From assembly GCF_042477335.2 (NCBI RefSeq), contig NC_091260.1:49929001-49993000 (forward strand): 64,000 bases of DNA, read 5' to 3'. Positions 44,019-56,542 of this stretch are shown here, piece by piece. Source of the DNA: Ovis canadensis. Lineage: Eukaryota; Chordata; Mammalia; Artiodactyla; Bovidae. The notes beneath the pieces are model-generated. The model was not told where the DNA came from. It ran no database searches and was given only the letters and a program-made list of their open reading frames with translations. Made by a program: the position numbers and the translations under genes. Position 1 is the stretch's first letter. Each line of letters begins with the position of its first letter.

Positions 44019-45869
44019 CTAGAAAGGAAAAGGCATGGGAATCGTCTAAATGCGGCACAAATAAAGGGAAAGAAGACTCTGCTGGTACTTGGATGGCTAG
44101 TTTACCAAACTGAATGTCACCCTGATGATGACTTGTAGCTTTTAGGGCATTTTCTTCCAAACCACTGAGTTCTGATCTATCACATATTATCTCTGCGACA
44201 CTCTATAAAAAAGCTGCCCCCTTCCTGCCTTCTCTCCTCTCCTTTTCGGACAGCATCAAAACCACGAAGCTGGGCTTCCCAGCTCTGCTGTCATGTGAGG
44301 CTGGCATCTTGGAATGCTGAACCCACATAATGTGGTTCATTTTACCAGTGAAGCAGATTTAGATCTCAGCGATTCATGCTTTTATGCACACAGTATGCCC
44401 CTCTGGATAGCATATTGAGGCCAGGTGGTTACTATTTTTAGTTTACAAAGATCCAAATCTCATAAAGCTTTCTCAGGAACAACACACATTTGTGAACTAT
44501 GAATAATATCTCCCTATCTGTGAGATTAACCAGCAGGACAATAGCAGAAGTAAAACAGAGATACGGAATATAAAGATGTGGTGTTAATCTGAATGAAAAG
44601 CAGGTTAGGAGAAGCTTCACTGGAAGAAGCTATGCTCCTGTGAATCATTACTGGTGAGGAAAATAACTGTTGTTCTGGGGTCAGAAAGAACTGCAAGTTC
44701 CCAGTGAGAACTACAACCTGTTTTTAATTGTTGCTGAAATGAGAGGGCAGAGGTGGAAGAGATGGCAGGGATAGAATTAAGGGGTGGCGGGGAAGGAGGC
44801 TAAGGTTGGTAGGCAGAAATACCACGGTGGGTTCTGCAGATCTCACTGTGATAGAACAAGAAATGAGTGGAAACATTAATTCAGTGATTATTAGGAATCT
44901 CTCACGTGCCAAGCAACGTACAAGGACTAATATGAAAGGGTACAATTAGATATTGCCATGTTACGTTCTAATATTAAAATGTAAATCATGGAATTTCTGT
45001 CTTCTAAATCTACCTTGGGCTGAATTTTTTTTGGCTTCTTCTCCCCAACCATCTAGTTCTTTTGTTAAGATAGAATATCTGGTAATTTCTGCAATCCCTT
45101 TTGATAGAAATTCTGGCTTCCACTTGACTGGTTTAAAAAAAAAATGCATGTAGTTAAATGGCTACAAAGCCCACTCTGAGATTCTGAGAAACTAACAGAG
45201 AAATGTAAGAAATGTGAAAGTGTCTGCAGAGCTTCTAATTCATGTCTGACAATATTCCAGAATAGCGGTTCTAGCACGGCTGAGCAGGGTTGAGATGTTC
45301 TATTGAAAAAATCAAACCAGAGTAGCTGTGTTTATCCTACCATCAGGGGGAAAATTAAGGTAAACAGGAAGGTTTGTACAATTTTAAGTTTTCATCCCAC
45401 AATTTTTTTTAAACCTATAGTATCTGCTACTCAATGTCTACTAGCAAGTGCTAAAAGATGATAAAACATATACAATGGTGAGTGAATATTAATAGGAAAA
45501 CTTGAAAATAGTAAATCATATATTTTCAGTAAAATGTGAAAGCAGTAAATTAAAGTTTAACGACTAGGGGGTAAGGTTACTGTCACCTTCGTGCATGTGC
45601 TCATGAAACTTACTTTACAGTGCATGTGTAGAAAAAGTTACACTTTTCTCCCAACAAAACTGCCTTGTTGGTAAGATGGAATTAAGTTTATCAGTAGTTC
45701 ATGGTCTGCAAAGCACAGCCTGACTACAAGGTGCTCCGTCGCTAAGACTAATGTGAGAACCAGGCCTAGACTACTGGAAATCTCTAGACGATCAAGGTCA
45801 GGTATGTGGAAACTTGAAGAGTCACAAACAACTTCACATCAAAGCTAGAATAAGCTCATCCAAGCCAAT
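44019..45869. other. WDR70 upstream intron, unassigned
   Basis: Possible MIR/L2 scraps near 44870-44950; otherwise nothing recognised. Confidence 0.4.
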
Positions 45870-46430
45870 ACTCATCTCCTTCAAGTCTTGGCTTAACTCA
45901 TCACTATTCAGACCACCCTATTTGAAACTGCACCACACAACTCCCCTGATTTTCCTCGTTTTCATAGCATGTGTCACCTTTTTAACATAATATACAACTT
46001 ACTGTTAATCGTGCGTCTAACATAATATATAACTTACTGTTCATTATGCTTATTGTCTGGGCTTCCCAGGTGGCACTAGTGGTAAAGGACCTCCTGCCAA
46101 TGCAGGAGACCCAAGAGATGTGGGTTTGATCCCTTGGTCGGGAAGATCCCCTGAACGAGGGCACAGCAACCCACTCCAGCATTCTTGCCTGCAGAACCCC
46201 ACAGATAAGAGCAGCCTGGCAGGCTATGGTCCGTGGGGTCGCGCGGGGGCGGACACACTGAAGAGACTAAACACACACGCACACACGCTTCCTGTCTGCC
46301 TCCCCTACTAGAATACATGTTCTATACAGGCTGCTTTTGGTCTGTTTTGTGTGGCCAAGGATCTCAAGTGCCTAGATTAGCGTCTGATAATAAATATTTG
46401 CTGCAGGAATGAATTAAAAGTTACAACTCA
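45870..46430 (+). repeat. L2 LINE 3' end split by a Bov-tA
   Basis: Left: CATCTCCTTCAAGTCTTGGC to the phrase TGCTTATTGTCTG. Right: GCCTCCCCTACTAGAATACA and TCTGATAATAAATATTTGCT. A 35-bp tandem duplication (TAACATAATATACAACTTAC, then a second copy) sits at 45983-46045. Confidence 0.8.
46060..46286 (+). mobile_element. Bov-tA SINE inside L2
   Basis: GGCTTCCCAGGTGGCACTAG to CACTGAAGAGACTAAACACA. Flanks GCTTATTGTCTG (46048-46059) / GCTTCCTGTCTG (46287-46298), 10 of 12 identical. Confidence 0.93.
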
Positions 46431-48455
46431 TCCAACCTAAATAGATTGCTTTGCTAGGTGGGGTTGGAGACAGACAATTTTCAAGTTAAAATCATTACTG
46501 CCTATGGAAATAAGTTGATTCCTCCAGATTTTTATTACACTCAAGTATCATACAAACACAGAGGGTTAGTTCCCCCCGCAGTGTGGGCCAGAAAAGAGGG
46601 ATGAACAAGAGCCAGAGGGGCAAGAGAAGACAGTGAGAAGGGCTCTCAAGGGTCTTTAGAAATCTCAGCTGCCATAATTGGCCTCAGGACAATTTTAAGG
46701 ACATAGTACTAAAGTTATTTTCCTTCCTTGGTTCTCTAGAGGTCTGGCTAAGCAGTCTAAGATTACTGGTTCTCAAACATGTTGTCAAGCGAGCAGGGTA
46801 CAGAATTGGAAAAGATCCACAACATAGGCCTGATAAATTCCAAGACACCAGCCAAACAGGCAGTTTCCAGGGGCAGCAGGTTACTGTTACCCTCTCCGTC
46901 TACGCTGAGGGTGTAAATGTTAGAGAGAGGCAATGGCTGGGCCAACAGACCAACGTCTGACTGCTTTCCAGGGAGTCCAAGCTCAGGGCACTGCATCTCT
47001 ATTCCCACTCTCAGTCTTTCCCTCCTGCACCCTCACACGCATGTGACTGGGCAGCACAAGCTCTCATGGAGAAGCTCGTTCACCCTCCTTTTTACACGGA
47101 AGGAAGGAGAAGGCAAGTGAGCCCCCTCGAACTAAACAGTCATTCCAGAGCACCATCCACTGCAGTGGTGAGCCACCAAGCATCCAATGAGGGCGCTGGG
47201 AGCAGTCTGAGTTAGGCAAAAGATACTTAAAGCTCAATTACCCTAAGACTGGTTATTAATCAAATACTACCCGGATTCCAAAACATGGAATGAAGAAACA
47301 GAATTCAAAGTCAAAGGTGGGTGGGCTTTTTTTTTGTTTATTAATATTTATTGTGTGTGTTTAGCTAACCTTTGTAAACTTTGCAGCTAATGCGGCTCCA
47401 CACTTTGTCCTGTCAAGGAAATGCATCTTATAGCAGAGAGCTGGCCATCTGCCAAACCAAACAATCGCTGAGACAGCAGCAAGGCTAGGGAGCAAGCAGA
47501 GCTGCCCCGCTGCTAACTTGTCAAACACACATACTGGGTTTTACATAACAACAATGGGACACGCGCCTGCTAGAAGCCCAAGGAGCTATCTTAAGACAAA
47601 TGAGCTACAGCTACTTAGAAAGAGTGCATTCACTTCATCCACCATCCTCTGTTCTTGAAGAGGTACTTCTGCGGCTGGGGGCTTGCCACATTCAGACAGA
47701 CAGATTTACTGAGTAAGACAGCGAATGGAGGGCAGAGAACACATCTGAATTAAAGGACCAGAGGGAACCATCATGACAGGAGATCTACACGAACCAAAGA
47801 GAAAGCACTGGACTGCCAAGAACTAGATTCTGAAGTTAGTCTGCATATTTTAAATATAATGATTTGCTTTATTAAGTTGATAAAGGATTTTATTCTTACC
47901 CTGATCCACTTCATCTTACTAAAGCATTGTGGAACCACCACTGGCTTCCCCGAGCTGCTTAAATTGAACCCCGTGCCAACATAAAGTTAAGTTTAGCTTT
48001 TTGAACCAAAAGCTACTGTCATTTTAGATAATTTGGCGGTGCAGAGGAACCGTAGTCTGCCTCCAAAGTACTCAGCTCTAGCAGCAGCCAGAGAGTAACT
48101 GGTGCTAGAGATCGTGAGCAAGATGACAGGGCAGTAACCAGACTTTAAAGAGCTCAACATAGAGAGCTTTCTTCTCTGCAGAAGCCAAAGAAGAGAGAGG
48201 GGGGTGGAGCAGAGAAGAAGAAACACTCTGTGTACAAAAAGCAGTGTCAAGATTCCAAAACAGGAACTTTGGAATTACCCCTCTGCAAAAGTAAAAACGC
48301 CATAAAAACCCCAAATAATTTATTGCTGTGGTTTTTTGGTTTACTTGATGTGATGGAAGCAAATAAGAAGAGGAAGAAATCAATGAGAGAAATGAATTTG
48401 TATTTTAGGACACGGGTGGAAAGGAACTATCAGGCTATCTGCAACTTTATGTTAT
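46431..48455. other. WDR70 upstream intron, unassigned
   Basis: A T-rich run near 47327; nothing else recognised. Confidence 0.4.
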
Positions 48456-48459
48456 AAAA

Positions 48460-48605
48460 GTAGCTGACTCCTCACAACACTACACAACTAATGATCTCAC
48501 CTCGATTTCACAAGAAGAAGAAACTGAGGCTTGTAGGAAGCAGGGTAACATTCTCAAGGTCACCGAAAACTTGTACACAGAGGAGCTGGGATGCTCAGGG
48601 AGGTT
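48460..48605 (+). repeat. MIR SINE
   Basis: CTCCTCACAACACTACACAA, GAAGAAACTGAGGCTTGTAG, CATTCTCAAGGTCACCG and GGAGCTGGGATGCTCAGGG. Confidence 0.75.
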
Positions 48606-49594
48606 TTCCCGACTCCCATGCTCATTCCTTTATACCTCCTAATCATGCAAAGCTCTGTTTTAGAAGATGGGAAGGAAAAGACGCTGCAGATTTTAAATAA
48701 TCTCCAAACCTACCTAACTCAGAAGAAGTCCTAGCAAGTTTATACTAAAAAGCAGATGATGATTACTAAAATCATAAAAGAAAAAGCCTGCTACTGCCCA
48801 GTTCACAAATGTTACTATAAAAGAAATCAATGCCTGCAGAACATCTTAGGTGTCAGTAATGCACATATCCAAACACCGCCCTTATTCAACTTCACACGCT
48901 AAAAGAAGCCCAGCACCCTTCCTAATTTTATATCTTAAACATGATCATGATGAAACACCCTTTCCTGATCCTTCCCAGCTGCTGACCCACACTGTAAAAG
49001 AAACTCCATCTGGTTTTTTCATGTTTGGTTTTTGTCATATAGTACAAGAATGGATAAGCTAACTCACAGATTCCTTGGGAGAAGTATTTTCCAAAATTTT
49101 CAAAGGTAAAAGCCTCACACACTTCTGTGAAGGGGACTTTCACACAGTTTTGCACATGTGTGTAGAGGCAGTCTCATGGTCGTGCACGCCCTCAGGACTG
49201 CCCAATACATCTGGAAGGCCATGTATATGCTGATGCCCAAGTTTAAGAACACAGATCGAGATGTGCGTCCACAACGAAGAAAAAGGCGGCAGAAGAAAAT
49301 GGAAAGGTACTGGTGGAAACATTTTCTTTGGATTTACACAAACCCAAGCTTTATTTCACAGAGAAAGAAAAACTGCTTTCCACATTAAAATACTGAACCA
49401 GATAGGCAGAAGAGTCAGTAGGAACACTTTAAACTTTTCCAGGTTATTTGTCTGGTCCTCCTAAAGCCCTGCTTTTCCCAAACTTGGATTATTTTGCAGT
49501 ATGCTTGGGCCATCGGGCTTAGTTTCACTCCTTTCAAGTTCAGGAAGCAAACCTGCTGAGTAAACCTTTGTCTACAATAAATAAGACTCCTCAA
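48606..49594. other. WDR70 upstream intron, unassigned
   Basis: Nothing recognised. Confidence 0.4.
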
Positions 49595-49672
49595 CACCCA
49601 CCTGATCTTTTTTTATTTTTATTTTTATTTATTTATTTATTTATTTATTTATTTTTTCACCCACCTGATCTT
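49595..49672 (-). repeat. (TTTA)n tract inside a 15-bp target-site-like duplication
   Basis: A 48-bp tract of only T and A (49610-49657, mainly TTTA units) lies between two perfect copies of CACCCACCTGATCTT (49595-49609 and 49658-49672). On the minus strand it looks like a LINE/SINE tail inserted with no body. Confidence 0.85.
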
Positions 49673-50016
49673 CACGGAGATACCCCTCAAACAAAAATGA
49701 TTAAAGACATTTTCTCTGCTCTTCTAAGTGAGCACGTGCCTATCCATTTTTTCCCCTCCACATTCCTCCAACTCTAAGGAAGTTCCATCAGAGGGCCAGA
49801 CAGGTAGCAATTGTCACTCTTCGCTGAAAATCTTCTTAATCTCCCTTCTTCCCTGCCCCAAACAATTCTCTCTCTGATAAACCAGATAGAAGCCCAATGG
49901 TGAAAAGAAAATGTTGTGGCACTTTTATAAATGTAGGGATTGTTGAAAACAAGCAAACAAGGAAAAGCATTGCTCTATACCTGCCATAAATATCTGGTAC
50001 AGATGCACAGATTATG
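49673..50016. other. WDR70 upstream intron, unassigned
   Basis: Nothing recognised. Confidence 0.4.
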
Positions 50017-50027
50017 CTTTTTGAAAA

Positions 50028-50240
50028 GAAAGTGAAAATGTCACTAGCTCAGTTGTCTGACTCTTTGGGACCCCATGGACCGCAGCCAGCCTCCTCTGTC
50101 CATGGAATTCTCTAGGCAAGAATACTGGAGTGGGTTGCCATTTCCTTCTCCAGGGGATCTTCCCAGGGATCAAACCCAGGTCGCCTGCACTGCAGGCAGA
50201 TTCTTTACCATCTGAGCCACCAGGGAAGCCCTGGTGAAAA
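50028..50240 (-). mobile_element. Bov-tA SINE
   Basis: GAAAGTGAAAATGTCACTAG to GAGCCACCAGGGAAGCCC. Perfect 11-bp duplication CTTTTTGAAAA at 50017-50027 and 50241-50251. Confidence 0.95.
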
Positions 50241-50251
50241 CTTTTTGAAAA

Positions 50252-52129
50252 CTGGCATTTAATTATCAAATTAAGTCCTATCAAACTCATGGAAAATACA
50301 TTTATTAAAGTCAGTTTATTTACAGACTCTGTTCTAAAATTAAGGTAACTGTTAAAGCAGTAAAAATCTGGAAACTGGTAATTGTCCTTGGCACAAAATG
50401 AATCACATCTGTAGCTGATAATAAATTTGCCTAAAGAATTTCATCACGAGAAAAAGTTCTCAGAGAAAATGGAAGGTCTCTTGGGTAAGAAAATTAAATA
50501 CAATCTTCTTCATCTAATTCAAAACACTAAATGGCAGTTTGCTCCAGTCTGCTATTTGAGAAGAACTTACAAAGGCAGAAAAAAAAAGCACAAATAATGA
50601 CTGAAGAAATCTGATAATTATTTTGATTAATGACAGTCTAGGAGCAGGAAACAAATAGGTGGAGGGAAGTTAAGAGTCCCCAGGGTGAGTGACGCCAGCG
50701 GTGGGTCAAGGCAAATACCCACCTAGAAGCACTCACTGCAGGCACATCCCCAAAATTCTCACAGAACTCCCTACTGGTGGGCACAGGATGGACCAAGTGT
50801 GCCGAGATATGGAGTCCTGGGGGGCTGAGACGGGCTAGGGCGCTATAGCCTCAGGCAAGTTAGCGCCAGCACAGAGTGGGTCTGTCTGTAATATCACACA
50901 GTACCTTCTGTTATGAGCACCAGGCTGTGAAAAAGCCTGGGAAGCACTGCCTAAGGCCATCTCTCTCGATCGAATCCACACAGACCCAGACCACTTTACC
51001 CTTCTTCATTTGGCAATAGTTTGAGATGGGCATAAAGATAATAAGCATAAATCTTTTATGTAAATAAACAAAGCACAAATGGATAGAGCTTTAAGTCCCT
51101 AACTAACTACTAGGCAGAAGATATATACGATCAGATCTTAGAAATCATCAAGCATGTAAAACCAAAAAACTGTAGGAGAACCTGAGTCTTCAGAGATGAA
51201 CCAACTACACAGGATATGTAAAGCACTATTTGTTTTAATATAGTATAGGTAAAGAAGTGTTACACATTATACTCTTTTATTGAGCCCTTTGTGGGGTGTC
51301 TCTAAACCCCTCATCATACAAGATGATCTAGCACTCCAGAAAAGGGGAAAACACTATCCTGGGACTATGAGTTAATTATAGAACTCTTTGTTTCCCACAC
51401 TAATATGAATTGTGAAAGTCTGGCCAGAATTCTGATAGAACAGCTGGAAAACTTGTTACCAAAGAGCACTCATCAAATTCTGGTTGGGAGAGGGAAGTCT
51501 GCCATAGAAACTCCTACAAGACATGAAGTCCTTTACTTGGTCTTCTCTCAGTGGGGTGTGGTGTGGTGCTGGAGTTGGACCGCAGAGCCCTGTCATTGCT
51601 GTCTTATATGTTTATACGTGTTATAAAGAATAATGTGTCATTTTGAACATCGACAAAATTGACCTATCTACAAAATCAACCTCTCTCTTTTTTTGACATT
51701 TTATGGAGTCCAGTATGTTTCTCCTTCAGGGCTATGTTATCTATTAGGTGAGTCTTCTTCCGGGTTTGTCATTTATGGCAATCCCATCTATACAAGGAAG
51801 TATATAGATCTGCTTAAATGCCAATTATATAAAACACCAAACTCTTGTGTAGAGAAGGAAAATAAAAAGTTTCTAATTAATCAAAAGGGAAACACTGACT
51901 ATTTCTCTTGTTTTGAAGGACTACAAATAGAAGTAAAACAGTAACACAAACATTTCCTTAAGACTGCTGACACCAAGTAAGCAGAGGATGCCTTTTAATA
52001 CAGCATGTTGCAGAGTTAAATGACACTAGAAAATGAATAAACTATGAAACTGAACAAGACCTTCTTTGACTCCTCATTCTTCAGTGATTTATGAAGCCTG
52101 AAGGAGGATCTGATAGGCTCTTCATAAGA
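50252..52129. other. WDR70 upstream intron, unassigned
   Basis: 50640-50950 is GC-richer than its surroundings. No exon or repeat recognised. Confidence 0.4.
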
Positions 52130-52443
52130 TCAGACCTGTCAACCTTAAAGGAAATCAGTCCTGAATATGCACTGGAAGGACTGATGCTGCAGTTGAAGCT
52201 CTAATACTTTGGCCACCTGATGCAAAGAACTGACTCCTTAGAAAAGACCCTGATGCTGGACAAGATTAAAGGCAGGAGGAGAAGGGGACGACAGAGGATG
52301 AGATGGTTGGATGGCATCGCCTACTCGATGGACTAGAGTTTGAGCAAGCTCTGGGAGTTGATGGACAGGGAAGCCTGGCATGCTGCAGTCGACGGGGTCA
52401 CAAAGAGTCAGACACGACTGAGCAACTGAACTGAACTGAAATG
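52130..52443 (+). mobile_element. BovB 3' fragment
   Basis: TTAAAGGAAATCAGTCCTGA, GGCCACCTGATGCAAAGAAC and the GACTGAGCAACTGAACTGAA tail. Confidence 0.92.
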
Positions 52444-53671
52444 AGATCGTTGTCAAATACATAACTATAGGAATAGACAACTCACTATAGGCTTTGAAAC
52501 AGGATTCCTACAGTAAACATTATTTCAAAGAAGAGAATGTTGAATAGAAAATCTAAATAACCACTCCTGAACTAAGAGTCTACTGGTTAAATTTATAAAC
52601 TGTTCTTTGAAAAGAGACTGGAAATAAGAACAGAAATGAGGCGATAAGCATATCAGAATTTGTCTTCTCTTCTAAGGAAGAATAATGACTGGACTTTTGA
52701 TAAAATACAGTGACAAATTCCAACAAATAATTTTTACTTCAAAGCAGAGTGTGTTCTACAAAATAGGCCCAGGAAACAGATCATACTCATTAACAATATA
52801 ACAACCAAAACAAATTATATTCATTACAGTTTTAGATTACCAGTATTTTAAGCATCCACAGTAAATTTGCTTCCTCTACTGAACTCAAAACATAGCTATT
52901 TTTAGTAAGACTGAAAAAGGATCATCTTAAGTTTTAAAGAAGCAGACAAAATCTGTACTTCTTTCATCGAATCTAAAAGAAAACATATTTATGTTCTGAA
53001 ATTCCAAATTAATTAGAAAAAACTATTAATAAAAATCAAAAGCAAGAGAAGCTGGCATGGAATAGGCTATGATATTAAGTACCAATAAGAATATACTAAA
53101 ATAAATATAATAAAAGGTAAAGCAAAATTAACAAATACATGTTCACCAAACACCTACTATGTGCCATATATTGTTCTAACTCTTTGGAATATAACATTCT
53201 GGCCATTCACATGGCACCAAGGAGCCCCCTTACTCCAATTTGCTCACTGGAGAATCTAGAAATGATTGAGAAAAGCATATCAAAGGTAAAACAGAAGTGT
53301 TGAGAAAATACAACCCACAAGAAAATGTTAAAATAACAATATCAACTAACTTTGGTTCACTTAGACAAGAGAAGACAGAACAGTAACTTTATAATCTTCA
53401 AGGAAACAGAGGATGTTGACCAGCTGTTTTCCAATTCCTTGAGGACTAGAGTAAAGGATGTGGGCTGTAAGCATGAGAATGTAGGCTAAAAGTAAAGGGG
53501 AAAAAACAGCTGATGGTAATGAGAGTTTTTATAAACAGAAATGAACTCTTTAGGGAGGTTGTAAAATCTTCTGTCAAAAGTCTAATTTTCATATAAGAGA
53601 GCTGAGTCGTAGTCCTCAGGTAGGCAAGAAGATGGGCTCTGGACAACAATATTGAGACACTAAGCAAAAAC
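52444..53671. other. WDR70 upstream intron, mostly unassigned
   Basis: CACCTACTATGTGCCATATA then TTGTTCTAAC near 53150 is a short MIR/L2-type remnant. Confidence 0.45.
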
Positions 53672-53970
53672 AATTTGCCTGCAATGCAGGAGACCCTGGT
53701 TTGATTCCTGGGTCAGGAAGATCCCCTGGAGAGGGGATAGGCTACCCACTCCAGTATTCATGGGCTTCCCTGGTGGCTCAGATGGTAAAGAATCTACCTG
53801 CAATGTGGGAGACCTGGGTTTGGTCCCAGGTTGGGAAGATCCCCCAGAGGAAGGCATGGCAACCCACTCCAGTATTCTTGCCTGGAGAATCCCCATGGAC
53901 AGAGGAGCCTGGCAGGCTACAGTCCAGGGCATCACAAAGTGTTGGACACAACTGAGTGACTAAGCACAAA
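53672..53970 (+). mobile_element. Bov-tA dimer
   Basis: Unit 1 lacks its head start and ends at CCCACTCCAGTATTCATGGG. Unit 2 runs GCTTCCCTGGTGGCTCAGAT to TTGGACACAACTGAGTGACT. Confidence 0.93.
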
Positions 53971-54729
53971 GCAAAGTCACAATATGCCTGATGCCCCAGC
54001 TAATGAAGCAAAAGCCAGCAGCTCTGCTGTGGTACTTACATGAAGGGAACTTATCACCAGCATAGGAGAGGCGACTTGCACTAGGACCAGAGAGATCAAT
54101 TTATTTCCTATAATGTGAATGTCCCTGCAAATGTGTGGTGGTCTTAGACAATTCCTCTTAGGCACATCTGCTGCAATTTGTACTATTTAACTATTTAAAT
54201 ACTATTTAAACACTGTATTTCATACAGTGTTTCCCATCATTGTTATCATTTTTTAATTAAAAAAAAATTTCCTGGTGCTGGGTGAAATAGAGGGATCACA
54301 TTCCACTCTGTCTCTTTCTCTGAATGCAGTTATAAAACCCAAATTTGAGGATTTTGAAAAGTAAATAGGAGTAGGTGGACTGGGAAATTAGTCCAGAACT
54401 CAAACTACACTGAAGCAGCATCAAGTTTACTATTTCCCCCAATTCTGGTACTTCACCCTACCTCCTGGCCCCCTAAAAAAACTGTGATGAACAAAATATC
54501 AAAATTTTAAATTAAGACAGCCTCAATTCAACTCACTTTTCCTTTTGTCTCACTCAATATAGCTTGAAATAGTAGTGTTACTGTTCCCATTTTTATTTAG
54601 AGTTTTGGAATTTTACTTGTCATGAATTTTTCGCATTAATTTTATTTTTTATAATGTTGCATTAAAATGTTATTTTATTTTGATTACTGAGTTTTTTGAT
54701 ACCTTGAGTCTGACTCTAGTCCTGGCCCT
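53971..54729. other. WDR70 upstream intron, unassigned
   Basis: Contains a 41-bp splice-flanked island at 54040-54080 (see findings); otherwise nothing recognised. Confidence 0.4.
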
Positions 54730-55151
54730 GCCTCAACCTATAGCTCATTCTATCACACAAAAATTAGCTCAAAATAAACCACACACCCAAAAAGAACCAC
54801 AGTAAACCATAAAACTTTTACAAGAAAACACAGAAGAAAATCTGCATGAGCTGGGGTCAGTCAAGGAGTTCCTACATGTGACAGCAAAACTACATTCTAT
54901 AAAAGAAGAAAAACTGATAATTTAGACTTTATCAAAATTAGTTTCCTTTGAGGGACTCTATTAGGAAAAAGAAAAAAACAAGCAATAGACCAGGAGAAAA
55001 TATCCCAAGAACTTGGTATTTAGAATATATAAAAGACTCTCAAAATTAACACTAAGAAACAAACCTGATTTAAAACTGGGCAAAAGACTTGAACAGGCAG
55101 TTCACCCAGCAAGACATAATCACAGAAAATGAACACATGAAGATATTCAAG

Positions 55152-55324
55152 TCTCCCACGTTGCAGGCGGATTCTTTACCGCCTGAGCCACCAGGGAAGC
55201 CTATGAATGCTGGAGTGGGTAGCTTATCCTTTTCTCCAGGGGATCTTCCCGACTTAGGAACTGAACCAGGGTCTCCTGCACTGCAGGCAGATTCTTTACC
55301 AGCTGAGCTACCAGGGAAGCCCTC
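55152..55324 (-). mobile_element. Bov-tA dimer fragment inside L1
   Basis: Reverse-complement order: partial second unit (CACGTTGCAGGCGGATTCTT), the dimer junction (AGGGAAGCCTATGAATGCTG), then the first unit ending CTACCAGGGAAGCCCTC. Confidence 0.9.
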
Positions 55325-55602
55325 ACTGGTCATTAGGAAAACACAAATTATAACTATGATGAGAAAGCATTTCAAATACCTGTTTGAATGTATAAGATAA
55401 AAATGTTACAATACAATGTTGGTGAGGATGCGGAGCAAGTAAAAAACACATATACTGTTGGTGGGAATGCAAAATAATAATGCTTATCTGAAGACGGCTT
55501 GGAAGTTTCTTATAAAAATAAATAAACATTCATCATACGACCCAGCAAGCCTATTAGGTATTTTCCCTGGAGAAGTGAAAAACTATGTTCACACAATGAA
55601 TG

Positions 55603-55813
55603 ATTGTTATTGTTGTGGTTTAGTTGCTAAGTCATGTCCAACTCTTCTGCAACCCCATGGCCTGCCAGGTTTCTCTGTCCATGGGATTTCCCAGGCAAGA
55701 ATATTAGAGTGGGTTGTCATTTCCTTCTCCAGGGGATCTTCCTGACCTAGGGATCTAACCTGTGTCTCCTGCATTACAGGCAGATTTTTTAGGGCTGAGC
55801 CACCAGGGAAGCC
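55603..55813 (-). mobile_element. Bov-tA SINE inside L1
   Basis: TTTAGTTGCTAAGTCATGTC to GAGCCACCAGGGAAGCC. Flanks CACAATGAATG (55592-55602) / CACAAATGAATG (55814-55825). Confidence 0.94.
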
Positions 55814-56319
55814 CACAAATGAATGCTTGCAACAGCTCTATCCAAAATCTCCCAAAGTTAAAAATAATCAAATGTCCTTTAATAGATAAACAAACTGTGC
55901 TATATTCATACAGTGGAATACCACTCAGCAATAAAATGTTAACAAGTAAGTGATACGCACAACTGACCTCAATGAATCTCAAAGGATGCTGTTGAAAGAA
56001 GTTGATCTAAAAAGGTTACTTACACTATGAGTCCATGTACATGACATTCTTGAAAAGTCAACACCAAAGGGATAAAGAACAGACCAATGAATAGCAGGGA
56101 TAAGGAGCTGAGAGTGGGAGAGGGGTGAGAGTGTGACTACAGAGGGATGGCACAAAGGAGTGTTTGGGGGTGACGGAACTGTTCTGTATCCTGACTGTAC
56201 TGATGGGACTACAGGAACCTATAGGGGCCAAAAATCACTTTAAAAATAATAATCAGTACTACTAAACTTGTTCCTTTCATTTTCCTTATGTGAAACATTT
56301 TAAGATTTGATAAGGTAGA

Positions 56320-56533
56320 TGCTGGGCTTCCCTAGTGGCTCAGCAAGTGAAGAATCCACCTGCAATGCAGGAGACACAGGTTCAATCCCTGGGTCGGGAA
56401 GATCTCCTGGAGTAGGAAATGGCTACCCACTCCAGTATTCTTGCCTGGAAAATTCCAAGGACAGACAGCCTGGTGGGCTACAGTTCGTCGCAAATAATCA
56501 GACGTGACTGAGCGACTAAACCACCACCACCAC
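56320..56533 (+). mobile_element. Bov-tA SINE
   Basis: GGGCTTCCCTAGTGGCTCAG to GTGACTGAGCGACTAAACCA with a (CCA)n tail. Perfect 9-bp duplication TAAGGTAGA at 56311-56319 and 56534-56542. Confidence 0.95.
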
Positions 56534-56542
56534 TAAGGTAGA

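Larger units (their letters stand above)
54730..56250 (+). mobile_element. L1M ORF2 end and 3' region, with two SINEs inside
   Basis: Ordered L1 words: CATGAGCTGGGGTCAGTCAA, AACTGGGCAAAAGACTTGAA, CTGGTCATTAGGAAAACACA, ACTGTTGGTGGGAATGCAAA, 'TACAGTGGAATACCACTCAG' and ACTGTTCTGTATCCTGACTG. Confidence 0.85.
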
